A DNA stretch of 64,000 nt from Enterococcus villorum (GCF_007990225.1 NZ_BJWF01000002.1:141026-205025), one strand, 5' to 3'; shown: positions 48,165 through 58,544, counted from the first letter of the stretch. The notes: generated by a model from the sequence alone, not told the origin. Numbers and translations: made by a program.

Positions 48165-49211
48165 ATGTCAACAAAAGGAGCAAAATTAAAAATAGGGTTG
48201 AATTTGATTTTATTAATTGGGATATTTGCTATTATTTATTATTTAATCAATCAATCTTTTGCTGAAATCTTTGCTGAAATTTTATCAACGAGTCTGATTG
48301 TTCTTTTTATAGCCCTTCTTTTAGGAACCATCTATCAAATAGTAGAGGGACGTTCAATTAAAGAAATTGTTACCCCCTTTGCTCCACATTTTTCAACTTT
48401 TGATGGATTTTGGACATCTAGTTATGTTGCATTTTATCGAATCGTATCTTTTGGGACGGGCACGTTAATTTCAGAAATCTATTTTTATAATAAAAAAGGA
48501 ATGAAGTACTCTCAAGGAGCAGGTGTCACTGCTTTACACATGATCATGTACAAATTAGCTGTGATCACTTATGCAGTCATTGGATTAATCATCCAATTTT
48601 CATTATTTTATTCAAAAGGACCAGCTATGATTTGGTTCATTATTGCAGGAATTATTTTAACTGGTGTGATTATTGTCTTTTTATTGACGATCTCAATGAG
48701 TCTTCGTTTACAAATTTTATTTGTTCGACTTTCCAATCGATTATTTAAAAGTGAACGTTTGAGAAAATGGGTAGATACATGCAATGTGCAAATTTATTCT
48801 TTGAGAGAAACTGTTCAAACAATTCTTAAAGATCGAACCGCATTATGGCGTATTTATTTTTGGAATATGTTTAAACTTCTATTTTGGTATATTATGCCTT
48901 ACCTTTTTTTAGTAGAGAATCATCCTAAAATTGATTTCTTATTGACCTTTTCCTTTATCAGTTTTGCTGTGGTTTTGTCGGGTGTGATTCCAACCCCAGC
49001 AGGAATCGGCTCATTTGAATTTGTCTATCTATTATTATTTAAGCCACTTGTGGGTACGGTAGATGCGGTTTCCTCTTTATTGCTTTATCGATTCAGTTCA
49101 TTTATTTTGCCCTTTATTTATGGATTCTTTTATGTACTGGCTGATCGAAGAAAGGTCATTAAACAAGAGATCAGAGACGTGAAAAAAAGATCAACCAATG
49201 ATTCAAGATAA
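48165..49211 (+). CDS. Flippase-like membrane protein (UPF0104/YbhN, MprF-like transmembrane domain)
   Basis: This polytopic protein of 348 residues, with about eight helices, belongs to the lysylphosphatidylglycerol-synthase TM-region family. The signature VVLSGVIPTPAGIGSFEFVY is present (conserved P-x-PAG-x-G-x-E). It lacks the soluble aminoacyl-transferase domain of MprF, so a lipid-flipping or glycolipid role is more likely. Its neighbour is a lipid kinase, which fits membrane-lipid metabolism. The start has AAGGAG. Confidence 0.87.
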   Translation: MSTKGAKLKIGLNLILLIGIFAIIYYLINQSFAEIFAEILSTSLIVLFIALLLGTIYQIVEGRSIKEIVTPFAPHFSTFDGFWTSSYVAFYRIVSFGTGTLISEIYFYNKKGMKYSQGAGVTALHMIMYKLAVITYAVIGLIIQFSLFYSKGPAMIWFIIAGIILTGVIIVFLLTISMSLRLQILFVRLSNRLFKSERLRKWVDTCNVQIYSLRETVQTILKDRTALWRIYFWNMFKLLFWYIMPYLFLVENHPKIDFLLTFSFISFAVVLSGVIPTPAGIGSFEFVYLLLFKPLVGTVDAVSSLLLYRFSSFILPFIYGFFYVLADRRKVIKQEIRDVKKRSTNDSR

Positions 49212-49251
49212 AACAAGAAAAAACACGACAAATTTTGGAGATTGAAGCGAC

Positions 49252-49284
49252 CCCAAAAGTTAGACCAAAAATCTAATTTTTGGG
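49252..49284. repeat. Palindrome resembling an IS3-family terminus
   Basis: The arms CCCAAAAGTTAGA and TCTAATTTTTGGG (one G-T pair) enclose CCAAAAA. The wider sequence GACCCCAAAAGTTAGAC looks like the ends of IS150-type elements, but no transposase is near. It could simply be a stem-loop before the terminator. Confidence 0.4.
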
Positions 49285-49287
49285 CGT

Positions 49288-49321
49288 CACTACAATTTCA
49301 TCCATTTTGTGGTGTTTTTTT
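49288..49321 (+). terminator. Intrinsic terminator of the lipid-kinase/flippase unit
   Basis: The stem CACTACAA / TTGTGGTG has one G-T pair and an 11-base loop and is followed by seven T. Confidence 0.8.
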
Positions 49322-49340
49322 ATAGTAGTGAAAGTTATCT

Positions 49341-49379
49341 TTTGACCAAAACTGACCAAAGAGTTATAATAAGGGTCGA
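49341..49379 (+). promoter_or_regulatory. clpB promoter with CtsR operator
   Basis: TTGACC (49342-49347), a 17-base spacer and TATAAT (49365-49370) form a near-ideal promoter. The -35 is embedded in the tandem heptads TTTGACC-AAA-ACTGACC (49341-49357), the CtsR operator in reverse orientation with the normal three-base gap. A further half-site-like GGTCGAA lies at 49373-49379. Heat-shock derepression of clpB through CtsR is expected. Confidence 0.85.
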
Positions 49380-49423
49380 AATGAATATTTACCTAAGCAT
49401 TCTCTAATTAGGAGGTATATGAA

Positions 49424-52033
49424 ATGAATATTGAAAAAATGACAACTACGCTCCAAGAAGCGATTGCCGAAGCACAACAAATTGCTGTGACAAGACAGCA
49501 TCAAGAAATTGATATTGCCCATTTATGGAAGATTTTTTTACAGCCAAATCATTTTGGAAGAAATCTTTACACTGATGCTGGAATAGATGTAGAGGCTTTT
49601 GAAAAAGAAGTCGACCGTGTATTAGATGAATATCCATCTGTATCAGGAGGCAATGTTCAATATGGTCAAAACTTAAGTCAAAATTTATTTAACTTATTAA
49701 ATGAAGCAGATCAACTACGGGAAAGTTTCCAAGATGAATTTCTTTCTACTGAAATTGTGATCTTGGCGTTGATGAAATTAAAACATTACCCATTAACGGT
49801 TTATTTAACCAAAAATGGTTTATCTGAAAAAGAATTACGTAAAAATATTGAAGACATGAGGGGAGGAGAAAAAGTGACATCTAAAAATCAAGAAGAGCAA
49901 TATAAAGCGCTAGAAAAATATGGCGTCGATCTTGTGCAGCAAGTGAGAAGCGGTAAAATGGATCCAATCATTGGACGAGATGAAGAAATTCGAGATGTGA
50001 TTCGGATTCTTTCTCGTAAAACGAAAAATAACCCAGTACTCATCGGGGAACCTGGTGTAGGAAAAACAGCGATTGTTGAAGGCTTAGCTCAACGAATCGT
50101 ACGAAAAGATGTTCCTGAAAACTTAAAAGATAAAACAATTTTTTCTTTAGATATGGGAGCATTAATCGCTGGTGCAAAATTCCGTGGAGAGTTTGAAGAA
50201 CGGTTGAAAGCTGTTTTAAAAGAAGTGAAAAAAAGTGATGGACGGATCATCTTATTTATTGATGAGATCCATAATATCGTTGGCGCAGGTAAAACTGAGG
50301 GTAGCATGGATGCAGGGAACTTATTAAAACCAATGCTTGCTCGTGGTGAATTGCATTTGATAGGAGCTACGACGCTGGATGAATATCGACAATATATGGA
50401 AAAAGACAAAGCACTAGAACGTCGTTTCCAAAAAGTACTAGTGAAAGAACCAACTGTTGAAGATACAATCAGCATTTTGCGTGGGCTAAAAGAGCGCTTT
50501 GAGATCCATCATGGTGTGAATATTCATGATAATGCATTAGTTGCGGCTGCAACATTGTCTGATCGATACATTACCGACCGCTTTTTACCCGATAAAGCCA
50601 TTGATTTAATTGATGAAGCAAGTGCGACGATACGGGTGGAAATGAATTCTATGCCAACTGAATTAGACCAAGTGACACGTCGGTTGATGCAATTAGAAAT
50701 TGAAGAAGCGGCTTTGAAAAAAGAATCTGATGATGCAAGTAAAAAGCGTTTAAGAAGTTTACAAGAAGAACTAGCAGACCTTCGTGAAGAAGTTAATGCT
50801 ATGAAGATGCAATGGGAAACAGAAAAAGAAGAAGTAAATACTGTTTCTTCTAAACGTGCAGAAATTGATAAAGCCAAACATGAACTAGAGGATGCTGAAA
50901 ATAACTATGATCTAGAAAGAGCTGCTGTGTTGCGACATGGTACGATTCCTCAATTAGAAAAAGAACTTCAAGAACTAGAAGCAAAAGCTAAAGAGAGCGA
51001 GATTAAAATGGTGCAAGAGTCAGTCACTGAAAATGAAATTGCACAAGTTGTCGGAAGACTGACAGGTATTCCAGTGACGAAACTAGTGGAAGGTGAGCGT
51101 GAAAAATTAATCAAGCTTAATGAAACCTTGCATAAACGTGTGATTGGTCAAGACGAAGCAGTGGATGCTGTCAGTGATGCTGTCATCCGTTCGCGCGCAG
51201 GATTGCAAGATCCAAATCGCCCATTAGGATCTTTCCTTTTCTTAGGACCAACAGGTGTGGGGAAAACAGAGTTAGCCAAAGCTCTAGCGGAAAACTTATT
51301 TGACTCTGAAGATCATATGGTCAGAATTGATATGAGTGAATATATGGAAAAACATGCGGTGTCTCGCTTAGTTGGAGCGCCTCCTGGTTACGTGGGTTAT
51401 GAAGAAGGCGGGCAATTGACGGAAGCGGTGCGTCGCAACCCTTATACAATTGTTTTACTTGATGAAATTGAAAAAGCTCATCCAGATGTCTTTAATATTC
51501 TATTACAAGTCTTAGATGATGGCCGTTTGACGGATTCTAAAGGCCGTGTTGTTGATTTCAAAAATACTGTGCTGATTATGACCAGCAATATTGGATCTCA
51601 ATTATTACTTGAAGGTGTTTCAGCTGATGGAACAATTCCAGAGGATGTGGAAGAACAAGTAAGAACGATTCTTCGTGGTCACTTTAAACCAGAATTTTTA
51701 AATCGAATTGATGATACAATCTTATTCACACCGTTAAGCCTTGAAAACGTGAAGGGAATCGTGGATAAGATGGTTATTCAACTAGCTAAACGACTTGAAC
51801 ATCAAGAAATTATCTTGACTATTAGTGACGAAGCGAAAACTTGGATCGCAGAAAATGCCTATGAGCCTGCGTATGGTGCGCGTCCATTGAAACGTTTCCT
51901 TACTAAAGAAGTTGAAACACCATTGGCTAAAGAAATTGTAGCTGGACATGTTTTACCAAAATCAAAAGTGACAATCACCTTACTAGATGGAAATCTTCAA
52001 TTTAAAACGGAAGAACTAAAAGAAACAGAATAA
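49424..52033 (+). CDS. clpB: ATP-dependent disaggregase ClpB
   Basis: This Hsp104-type AAA+ chaperone has 869 residues and dissolves protein aggregates with DnaK. An N-terminal double Clp repeat covers about residues 1-150. The first AAA+ domain has [13 protein letters not shown] and the Walker B region [15 protein letters not shown] long coiled-coil M domain lies near residues 400-530. The second AAA+ domain has [14 protein letters not shown] and [16 protein letters not shown], followed by the C-terminal domain. No ClpP-binding loop is evident. It is regulated by the CtsR site upstream. Confidence 0.97.
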   Translation: MNIEKMTTTLQEAIAEAQQIAVTRQHQEIDIAHLWKIFLQPNHFGRNLYTDAGIDVEAFEKEVDRVLDEYPSVSGGNVQYGQNLSQNLFNLLNEADQLRESFQDEFLSTEIVILALMKLKHYPLTVYLTKNGLSEKELRKNIEDMRGGEKVTSKNQEEQYKALEKYGVDLVQQVRSGKMDPIIGRDEEIRDVIRILSRKTKNNPVLIGEPGVGKTAIVEGLAQRIVRKDVPENLKDKTIFSLDMGALIAGAKFRGEFEERLKAVLKEVKKSDGRIILFIDEIHNIVGAGKTEGSMDAGNLLKPMLARGELHLIGATTLDEYRQYMEKDKALERRFQKVLVKEPTVEDTISILRGLKERFEIHHGVNIHDNALVAAATLSDRYITDRFLPDKAIDLIDEASATIRVEMNSMPTELDQVTRRLMQLEIEEAALKKESDDASKKRLRSLQEELADLREEVNAMKMQWETEKEEVNTVSSKRAEIDKAKHELEDAENNYDLERAAVLRHGTIPQLEKELQELEAKAKESEIKMVQESVTENEIAQVVGRLTGIPVTKLVEGEREKLIKLNETLHKRVIGQDEAVDAVSDAVIRSRAGLQDPNRPLGSFLFLGPTGVGKTELAKALAENLFDSEDHMVRIDMSEYMEKHAVSRLVGAPPGYVGYEEGGQLTEAVRRNPYTIVLLDEIEKAHPDVFNILLQVLDDGRLTDSKGRVVDFKNTVLIMTSNIGSQLLLEGVSADGTIPEDVEEQVRTILRGHFKPEFLNRIDDTILFTPLSLENVKGIVDKMVIQLAKRLEHQEIILTISDEAKTWIAENAYEPAYGARPLKRFLTKEVETPLAKEIVAGHVLPKSKVTITLLDGNLQFKTEELKETE

Positions 52034-52037
52034 ATCA

Positions 52038-52071
52038 AAAAGAACCGAGGGATAATCTCGGTTCTTTTTTT
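52038..52071 (+). terminator. Intrinsic terminator of clpB
   Basis: The stem AAAAGAACCGAG / CTCGGTTCTTTT with a short loop is followed by a T-run. It may also serve the convergent gene at 52092. Confidence 0.92.
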
Positions 52072-52091
52072 GTACTGATCGAATCAACTAT

Positions 52092-52757
52092 TCACTTTAA
52101 TATTTTTAGTCGGTAATTTTCAAAATACTCTTTATTGTTTCTTCCTTGAACCCAAGCAAAAATGCCCATGATCAATGCACCAATTGTATTTGTAAATAAA
52201 TCACCCATCGTGTCCATTAAAGCCGCACGACCTACAAATAACGTGCCGTCAGAAGCAGCAAAACGTTGAAGATTCATTCCTAAAAATTGATCACAGAGAA
52301 ATTCCCAAAATTCCCAAAAGACGCCACATACGCCAGCAAAAGCAAAACCGAAAAGTAAAAATAGCCAAGGATTTGTTTTAGAAATCGGTGCATCTTTCAT
52401 TAATAGGCCAATCAAACCATAACCTAATGCCGTCAAAACCATCGGACTAACCGCATGTAAAATTTTATCCCAAAAAGAGATAATGCTAATTAAGTGCATG
52501 CCAGTTCCTAGAAATACAGAAATAAATAAGAAAAACCAATAAAATAGAACAATGGCATCTGGCACATATATTCTAGCTATTTTTCTCACGATTTGGGGAA
52601 GAAAAATCAATAAAATTCCAGCTAGTGATTCAATGATAAAGGTGATCCCTTGAGTAGTTGAATATTTTTGTACGGTAAATTCATAAATATTATAGCAAAC
52701 GACGAAAGCACCAAATATTAATAGTGCCGTCTGAATTTTTTTCATTGTTTTATTCAC
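52092..52757 (-). CDS. Six-helix membrane protein, DUF2238/YjdF-like
   Basis: This integral membrane protein of about 221 residues is of uncertain family. Six hydrophobic helices are visible. Charged residues inside the membrane region (DKILHAVSP, GVFWEFWEF, DTMGDLFTN) recall the DUF2238/YjdF pattern of D-x3-H, E-x2-E and D-x3-D motifs, suggesting a metal or proton site. The start is ambiguous: GTG at 52757 behind GGGGG is used, and ATG codons at 52745 or 52772 are alternatives. It overlaps the deoxyribosyltransferase gene by about eight bases. Confidence 0.65.
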   Translation of the reverse strand: MNKTMKKIQTALLIFGAFVVCYNIYEFTVQKYSTTQGITFIIESLAGILLIFLPQIVRKIARIYVPDAIVLFYWFFLFISVFLGTGMHLISIISFWDKILHAVSPMVLTALGYGLIGLLMKDAPISKTNPWLFLLFGFAFAGVCGVFWEFWEFLCDQFLGMNLQRFAASDGTLFVGRAALMDTMGDLFTNTIGALIMGIFAWVQGRNNKEYFENYRLKILK

Positions 52758-53244
52758 GGAACAGGCCCCCATCTAAATAAGTTTTTATTTTATGGAATAA
52801 TGCTTTTTCACTCGAAACAATCATCCCATTTAATTTAATCAAACCAATCGTGTAAAGATTGATATAATGAAATTGGTTTTCTGCAACTTCTTGTAAAGCA
52901 TCAATTTTTTTAGGATGAGTACCACCTTGTTGCCGACTATCTGTATAAAGACCAATAATAGGGATTCCTTTTGCATACGCCACACCAATTTCTGAGGCTA
53001 CGCCTGGATCAATTGTTCCCCCATCTAACAAAGCAATCATTAACTCACTTTCACATACTTTCTGCGTGTCAGCTAAAGCAATCATTTTACTATCAGCATA
53101 AGCAGTTTTATCATTGATTGCTTCGTTTTCTTGTGGCAAGTATATGTCTATATCCTCTGACAGTGTTCTAATTTCTTTCACAAGCATTGCATTATATAAT
53201 AAATCACTTTTGGCAAAAAGTGGGGCAGCAAAATAAATTTTCAT
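52750..53244 (-). CDS. Nucleoside 2-deoxyribosyltransferase
   Basis: This nucleoside salvage enzyme exchanges bases on deoxyribose (164 residues, usual length). The N-terminal MKIYFAAPLFAKSDLLYN binds substrate. ALLDGGTIDPGVASEIGVAY contains the nucleophilic Glu (in SEIG), and IGLYTDSR follows. The enzyme is typical of lactic acid bacteria. The ATG at 53244 follows AAAAGGA. It lies between the Eis-like acetyltransferase and the membrane protein, all on the minus strand. Confidence 0.9.
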   Translation of the reverse strand: MKIYFAAPLFAKSDLLYNAMLVKEIRTLSEDIDIYLPQENEAINDKTAYADSKMIALADTQKVCESELMIALLDGGTIDPGVASEIGVAYAKGIPIIGLYTDSRQQGGTHPKKIDALQEVAENQFHYINLYTIGLIKLNGMIVSSEKALFHKIKTYLDGGLFRE

Positions 53245-53260
53245 CTTCTCAACATCCTTT

Positions 53261-54481
53261 TTAAAAATAATCACTGAAATAAGCTTCCATATTTGGAAGA
53301 ATCAATTCGAGTGTTTTAAGCGTTTCATCATCTGTTTTTAACCGTTCGATCCTAGCAAGATAAGTCGCACGACGATAATTCATCATTAAGCAGGTCAATG
53401 TTTGGATGGACAATTGAACAGGTTCTCCTACAGGTTCATTTACAATATCCAATTGACCATTTTGATCCCAAACTAAACCAAAAATACCATTGTTCCATGA
53501 AGCAACAGGATCTTCCACGACAAAATGGAAAGGACAAGCGGTGGAAACAAACGGGAATTGTTTGAGAAATTCTTTGACATCAACAATCCTTGCCATATAA
53601 TACGGTTCGATTTGTTCTTTGATTTGACTGTCTTCAATTAAAAAGGCAAGAGGTTCATTTTTATAAATATCACCATGAACCCAATAAACCATTGAAAAAT
53701 GGGCAGAAATAAAATTCCATAAACCGTTTCGTGCTTCCTGATTTAAATAAAACATTTCTTTTACATGGAAAATTTCTTCAGCCACCCAATAAAATAAAAC
53801 ACCAATTGGTTCATGGTCATTCGTATAATAGATTGCGGCAGTTCGTTCTTCTTTATTTTCAAAACGCCAATATTCTTCCCAGTGAAAATGAGTACGAAAT
53901 AAAGCCCCATGGTTCTGAGTGGCAAATTTTTGATAGACTCGATAGACATCGGGATGATCAACTGGTAAACGTTCCACCATGCCTTTTACAGGAACATGTT
54001 TTGGTAATTGTGTATCCCGAATTTTAAAAGTCAATTTATCAGACATGATTTCCCATCCCTTGCGTCGGTAGTAAGGTACACTGTAAGGGTAGAGATAAGA
54101 TATCCATTGTTTCTTTTTACGCATGTTGTCTAAAGCAACGAGAATCAAATCTTGCATCAAGCCACGGTTCGCATATTCTGGGTAAGTACCGACACCAGTC
54201 ACACCGCCCATTTTATAAGGCGTACCATGAATATTCACTTCACAAGGGTAAATGGCAATTTGAGAAATCAATTTATCTTCATGGAACCATCCGAAAACTT
54301 CGGATAATTCTAAAATAGGACGCTTTGAGCGGATAAATGCCCGCTTATTTTCAAAACCACTTTCTTCAATATCTGCTTCTGTTACTTGAAAAACGTAAGA
54401 CAATAATTCATTAAATTGATCGACTTCTTTTTCGGTAACAGGTTTTAGCACAAGATTTTCTCTGAAATCTTTTTGATCCAT
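53261..54481 (-). CDS. Eis-like GNAT N-acetyltransferase
   Basis: This acetyltransferase of the Eis family has 406 residues. The N-terminal GNAT domain has the acetyl-CoA loop VGTYPEYANRGLMQDLI, then a tandem GNAT-like domain and a C-terminal SCP2-like domain (TACPFHFVVEDPVASWNNG). Eis proteins acetylate amines such as aminoglycosides or protein lysines; the substrate here is unknown. It is first in a minus-strand unit with the deoxyribosyltransferase and membrane protein. Its ribosome site is GGAGATG. Confidence 0.88.
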   Translation of the reverse strand: MDQKDFRENLVLKPVTEKEVDQFNELLSYVFQVTEADIEESGFENKRAFIRSKRPILELSEVFGWFHEDKLISQIAIYPCEVNIHGTPYKMGGVTGVGTYPEYANRGLMQDLILVALDNMRKKKQWISYLYPYSVPYYRRKGWEIMSDKLTFKIRDTQLPKHVPVKGMVERLPVDHPDVYRVYQKFATQNHGALFRTHFHWEEYWRFENKEERTAAIYYTNDHEPIGVLFYWVAEEIFHVKEMFYLNQEARNGLWNFISAHFSMVYWVHGDIYKNEPLAFLIEDSQIKEQIEPYYMARIVDVKEFLKQFPFVSTACPFHFVVEDPVASWNNGIFGLVWDQNGQLDIVNEPVGEPVQLSIQTLTCLMMNYRRATYLARIERLKTDDETLKTLELILPNMEAYFSDYF

Positions 54482-54564
54482 TCTTTCATCTCCAATTAGT
54501 TACTTGCTATTAGTATAGCAAAGTTTTCAAAAAAAAACTTCTAAAGCTGACTACGTAAAAAGTC

Positions 54565-54593
54565 TTTAAATTCCCTCATTTCATTGATATAAT
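54565..54593 (+). promoter_or_regulatory. lepA promoter
   Basis: A weak -35 TTTAAA, a 17-base spacer, and an extended -10 TGA-TATAAT ending at 54593 lie 35 bases upstream of lepA. Confidence 0.6.
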
Positions 54594-54627
54594 GGGAGAT
54601 GCTGATTAAACGAAAAGAGGAGACGCT

Positions 54628-56463
54628 ATGGATATAAAAAAAATGAAGCAACGCCAAGAGCAAATTCGAAATTTTTCGATTATCGCTCATATCGACCATG
54701 GAAAATCAACATTGGCCGATCGTATTCTAGAAAAGACGAACACAGTGACGTCTCGTGAAATGCAGGATCAGCTATTAGACTCAATGGATCTAGAGCGTGA
54801 ACGTGGGATCACGATTAAATTAAATGCCGTTGAATTAAACTATACAGCTAAAAATGGCGAAACCTATATTTTCCATTTGATCGACACTCCAGGGCACGTC
54901 GATTTTACCTATGAAGTATCAAGAAGTCTTGCGGCTTGTGAAGGAGCTGTGTTAGTTGTCGATGCAGCTCAAGGAATTGAAGCACAGACATTAGCCAATG
55001 TTTATTTAGCTTTAGATAACGATCTTGAAATTTTACCAGTGATCAATAAAATTGATCTTCCCGCAGCAGACCCTGAACGTGTGCGTCAAGAAATCGAGGA
55101 TGTTATTGGAATTGATGCGAGCGAAGCTGTTTTAGCAAGTGCGAAAGCTGGTATTGGCATTGAAGACATTCTTGAACAAATTGTTGAATATGTACCAGCA
55201 CCATCAGGGGATCTCGAAGCACCTTTAAAAGCTTTGATTTTTGACTCGGTTTATGATAGCTATCGAGGAGTGGTTTTAAATGTCAGAATTACAGACGGCA
55301 TGGTCAAGCCAGGTGATAAAATCAAGTTAATGAGCAATGGTAAAACTTTTGATGTGACTGAAGTAGGTGTTTTTTCACCGAAAGCTGTTGCTAGAGACTT
55401 CTTAATGGTCGGTGACGTCGGATACATTACTGCAAGTATTAAAACAGTTCAAGATACACGAGTAGGGGATACAGTAACATTAGCAGATAACCCAGCAGAA
55501 GAAGCTTTACCAGGCTACCGTAAAATGAATCCAATGGTTTATTGTGGGTTGTATCCAATTGATACTTCTCGTTACAATGATTTACGTGAAGCATTAGAAA
55601 AATTGCAATTAAACGATGCAGCATTGCAATTTGAGCCTGAAACTTCACAAGCACTTGGATTTGGTTTCCGTTGTGGATTCTTGGGATTGTTGCATATGGA
55701 CGTTGTCCAAGAACGCTTGGAGCGTGAGTTCAACTTAGAATTAATAACAACAGCACCTTCTGTTATTTATCATGTAAACAAAACAGATGGTTCAATGACA
55801 GTTGTAGACAATCCAGCTGACTTCCCAGAGCCAGTAACAATTCAAGATGTGGAAGAACCATTTGTAAAAGCACAAATCATGGTACCAAATGATTATGTTG
55901 GCGCAGTAATGGAACTCTCTCAAAGAAAACGTGGTGAGTTTATTACGATGGATTACTTGGATGATTATCGTGTAAATGTGGTCTATAATATTCCACTTTC
56001 AGAAATCGTCTTTGATTTCTTTGACAAGTTAAAATCAAGCACAAAAGGTTATGCCTCTCTTGATTACGAAATGTCTGGTTATCAAAAAAGCAAGTTAGTA
56101 AAAATGGATATTTTATTAAATGGTGAAAAAGTGGACGCGTTGAGCTTTATCGTTCACCGCGACTTTGCTTATGAGCGTGGTAAAGCCATTGTAGAAAAAC
56201 TAAAAAAACTCATCCCACGTCAACAATTTGAGGTGCCAATCCAAGCAGCTATTGGTCAAAAAATCGTCGCACGTTCGGACATCAAAGCCTTGCGTAAAAA
56301 CGTATTGGCAAAATGTTATGGCGGTGACGTTTCTCGTAAACGCAAATTATTAGAGAAACAAAAAGAAGGGAAGAAGCGGATGAAACAGATCGGTTCTGTT
56401 GAAGTCCCACAAGAAGCCTTCATGGCTGTTCTGAAAATGGATGAGGACGAACCGAAGAAATAG
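54628..56463 (+). CDS. lepA: Elongation factor 4
   Basis: This ribosome-bound GTPase (611 residues) back-translocates or rescues stalled ribosomes. The motifs are G1 [14 protein letters not shown]2/G3 RERGITIK and DTPGHVDF, and G4 NKIDLPAAD. The LepA-specific C-terminal domain ends with [16 protein letters not shown]. It marks the edge of conserved chromosome; the mobile remnant starts just past its terminator. Confidence 0.97.
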   Translation: MDIKKMKQRQEQIRNFSIIAHIDHGKSTLADRILEKTNTVTSREMQDQLLDSMDLERERGITIKLNAVELNYTAKNGETYIFHLIDTPGHVDFTYEVSRSLAACEGAVLVVDAAQGIEAQTLANVYLALDNDLEILPVINKIDLPAADPERVRQEIEDVIGIDASEAVLASAKAGIGIEDILEQIVEYVPAPSGDLEAPLKALIFDSVYDSYRGVVLNVRITDGMVKPGDKIKLMSNGKTFDVTEVGVFSPKAVARDFLMVGDVGYITASIKTVQDTRVGDTVTLADNPAEEALPGYRKMNPMVYCGLYPIDTSRYNDLREALEKLQLNDAALQFEPETSQALGFGFRCGFLGLLHMDVVQERLEREFNLELITTAPSVIYHVNKTDGSMTVVDNPADFPEPVTIQDVEEPFVKAQIMVPNDYVGAVMELSQRKRGEFITMDYLDDYRVNVVYNIPLSEIVFDFFDKLKSSTKGYASLDYEMSGYQKSKLVKMDILLNGEKVDALSFIVHRDFAYERGKAIVEKLKKLIPRQQFEVPIQAAIGQKIVARSDIKALRKNVLAKCYGGDVSRKRKLLEKQKEGKKRMKQIGSVEVPQEAFMAVLKMDEDEPKK

Positions 56464-56516
56464 GAAGGGTTTGTTTGAAAGTGTTGTAAAAAATAGACCA
56501 TGTTTACATGGATTTG

Positions 56517-56544
56517 CCACCGGATTGCCACCGGTGGTTTTTTT
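56517..56544 (+). terminator. lepA terminator and possible attachment region
   Basis: The stem CCACCGG (56517-56523) and CCGGTGG (56531-56537) with a seven-base loop is followed by seven T. A second complementary copy TCGGTGGCA (56544-56552) lies beside the integrase gene. A direct repeat TGCCACCGG occurs at 56515 and 56526. The GC-rich repeat cluster at the chromosome/element junction may include the attachment core. Confidence 0.75.
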
Positions 56545-56556
56545 CGGTGGCAGAAC

Positions 56557-57690
56557 TTAAGTGTTCTGTCTCAAATTTTCCATGATGTCCACTGTTTCAT
56601 TTCGCATTTTATTAGTAACGTGTGAGTAGGTATCCATAGTAATTGAAATTCTACTGTGTCCTAATCGCTCAGAAATTTCTTTCATCTTTGCTCCATTTTC
56701 AAGAAGGAGTGTAGCATGGGTATGTCTCAACGAATGAAAATTAAAAGAGAGGGTCAAGGCATTCGATATTCGTCTAGTATTCCATTTTACAACACTTGGT
56801 GTAACCAACTCACCATCTTCTTTCGTACAGACTGCGTTTGACTTACTGTAAAATTTTCCATATTTCATTCTATTTTCTAATTGCTGTTTTTTATGTTTTT
56901 TAAGTATAGATTGTAACGTTTGTCCAATGAAGATCGTTCTATTTGAACTCTTAGTCTTTGGTGTACCATATACCCATTCTTTGTCTTGTTTTACCATCTG
57001 TTTTTCTACAGTAATTGTGCCAGCAGAAAAATCTATATTATCCCAAGTAAGTCCACAAACTTCTCCCACACGCATGCCTGTTTAAAATCCAATATTTAAA
57101 GGAATATAAAAAGGATGTCCTTCTGGAGTAATTTCAAGCATTCGATCAAAATCATGAAGAGAAATGATTTTTAAATCTTTTTTTGTAGTTGGAAGGTCTT
57201 CGTATTTGGGTATTTTTACATATAACATAGGATTCTGTTTAATTAATCCCCACGGATAGACAGCCATATTCAATGCATTTTTAAGTACAGAATGTGTAAT
57301 GGTCATTGTCTTTTTTGAATAGCCTTTTTTAAACTCATCATTAATAAAGTTTTGAAGTAGAGCAGGAGAGAGACTAGTTAGCTTTTTCTTTCCTAAATAC
57401 TTGTTGATGTGATTTTTGATAGTATAACGGTAATTTACGTAAGTATTGTATTTTAAGTTCAATTTGACATATTCTTCCATCCAAAAATCAAGATATTGTT
57501 TTACTCGGGTATCTGTACCCAAAAAATACTGTCCAGTTTCATCAATATCTATCAAGAATTTACGTAAAGCAGCTTCAGCTTCTTCTCGAGTATCTCCGCC
57601 GACTTTTTCTACTTTTTTTCTTGATCCATCTTCATTGATATCTTCAAAATAATACCAACGTTTTCCGCATTTTCTAACGCCTCCGCGCAT
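56557..57690 (-). pseudogene. Phage tyrosine integrase broken by one in-frame stop
   Basis: Read on the minus strand, the frame encodes a full phage-type integrase of about 377 codons. It has the arm-binding N-terminus (MRGGVRKCGKRWYYFEDI), a SAM-like core-binding domain (VKQYLDFWMEEYVKLNLKYN), and a catalytic domain with Arg in TGMRVGEVCGLTW, HSLRHTHATLL, LGHSRISITMDTYSHV and the Tyr nucleophile. A TAA at 57082-57084 interrupts it just before the catalytic Arg (IGF-stop-TGMRVGE), with no frame change. All catalytic residues survive downstream. The ATG at 57690 behind AGGA is the likely start. Confidence 0.88.
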
Positions 57691-57856
57691 ACAAATCAAT
57701 CCTATCGTAGCTTTTTTCAAATAGTAAGAATTTATCTATTTATTGCATTCTGTTTAAAAATAAAAAAGTATGTATTCGTATTTATATAAATGTTCTTCAA
57801 ATTAGACACAGGCAAGGATGAATATAGTAATCTTAATAGATATCATTTTGAGATAT

Positions 57857-58483
57857 CTATTTAAAATATTTTTTTATAATATAGTCTATACAGCTTCTTA
57901 AAATATCACAATCCATTTTTAAAGAAAAAGAATTTGTATGGGCTGTTTGATTTCTAAATCTGGCAGCATTTTTCAATCTATTTTCGTCTATTTTTTCAAT
58001 GATTTTATTTTTAATTAGTTTATTGATTAATGTTCCTAATTGAGTGTTGTCTATTTCGATGTCTAATTCATGACGTTGTCCTAGTAAAAATAATAGGCGT
58101 TCAACGCATACCCCATAAACACAACCAGCTGCTAAGAATAAATTTTGATCGTAAACTTCATTGGCTTCTATAAATTGATAACTGAATATTTCATCATTTA
58201 CGAGATGCATCAATTCTGAAAAATCTTTTAAAATTGGTTTTATTTTTATTTGGTTTAAGTACGTATAGCTATTAGATTTACGAAAGTCAGTATTATACTT
58301 CTTATTTACAGCGTTTACTATAATCGAACCAGAAGTTTCAATTGCCATAGCGCGATCACTAATATCATCATAATCAACAAAAATCTTAAAGTAAAAACCA
58401 TCTTCATAAGTAGTATGTGATAATAATTTTTTGTGAGGAATATTTGGATATTGATCTTTGATAAAACCTGTAACTTCTAACAT
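57857..58483 (-). CDS. HEPN-motif protein in prophage remnant
   Basis: This hypothetical protein has 208 residues. The C-terminal 90 residues are helical and contain RNQTAH (R177 to H182), the RNxxxH signature of HEPN-domain ribonucleases. A hydrophobic helix with FLAAGCVYGVCVERLLFLLG lies where HEPN domains carry their first helices. The N-terminal half (ISDRAMAIETSGSIIVNAVN) is not recognised. It lies between the broken integrase and the SHOCT protein, in the interval where temperate phages often carry accessory genes. Toxin or anti-phage activity is possible but unproven. The ribosome site is AAAGGATAAG. Confidence 0.65.
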   Translation of the reverse strand: MLEVTGFIKDQYPNIPHKKLLSHTTYEDGFYFKIFVDYDDISDRAMAIETSGSIIVNAVNKKYNTDFRKSNSYTYLNQIKIKPILKDFSELMHLVNDEIFSYQFIEANEVYDQNLFLAAGCVYGVCVERLLFLLGQRHELDIEIDNTQLGTLINKLIKNKIIEKIDENRLKNAARFRNQTAHTNSFSLKMDCDILRSCIDYIIKKYFK

Positions 58484-58544
58484 ATTACTTATCCTTTCTC
58501 ACTTTAAATTATAAAATTATAGATTTTGGATTATTGTATGATTT

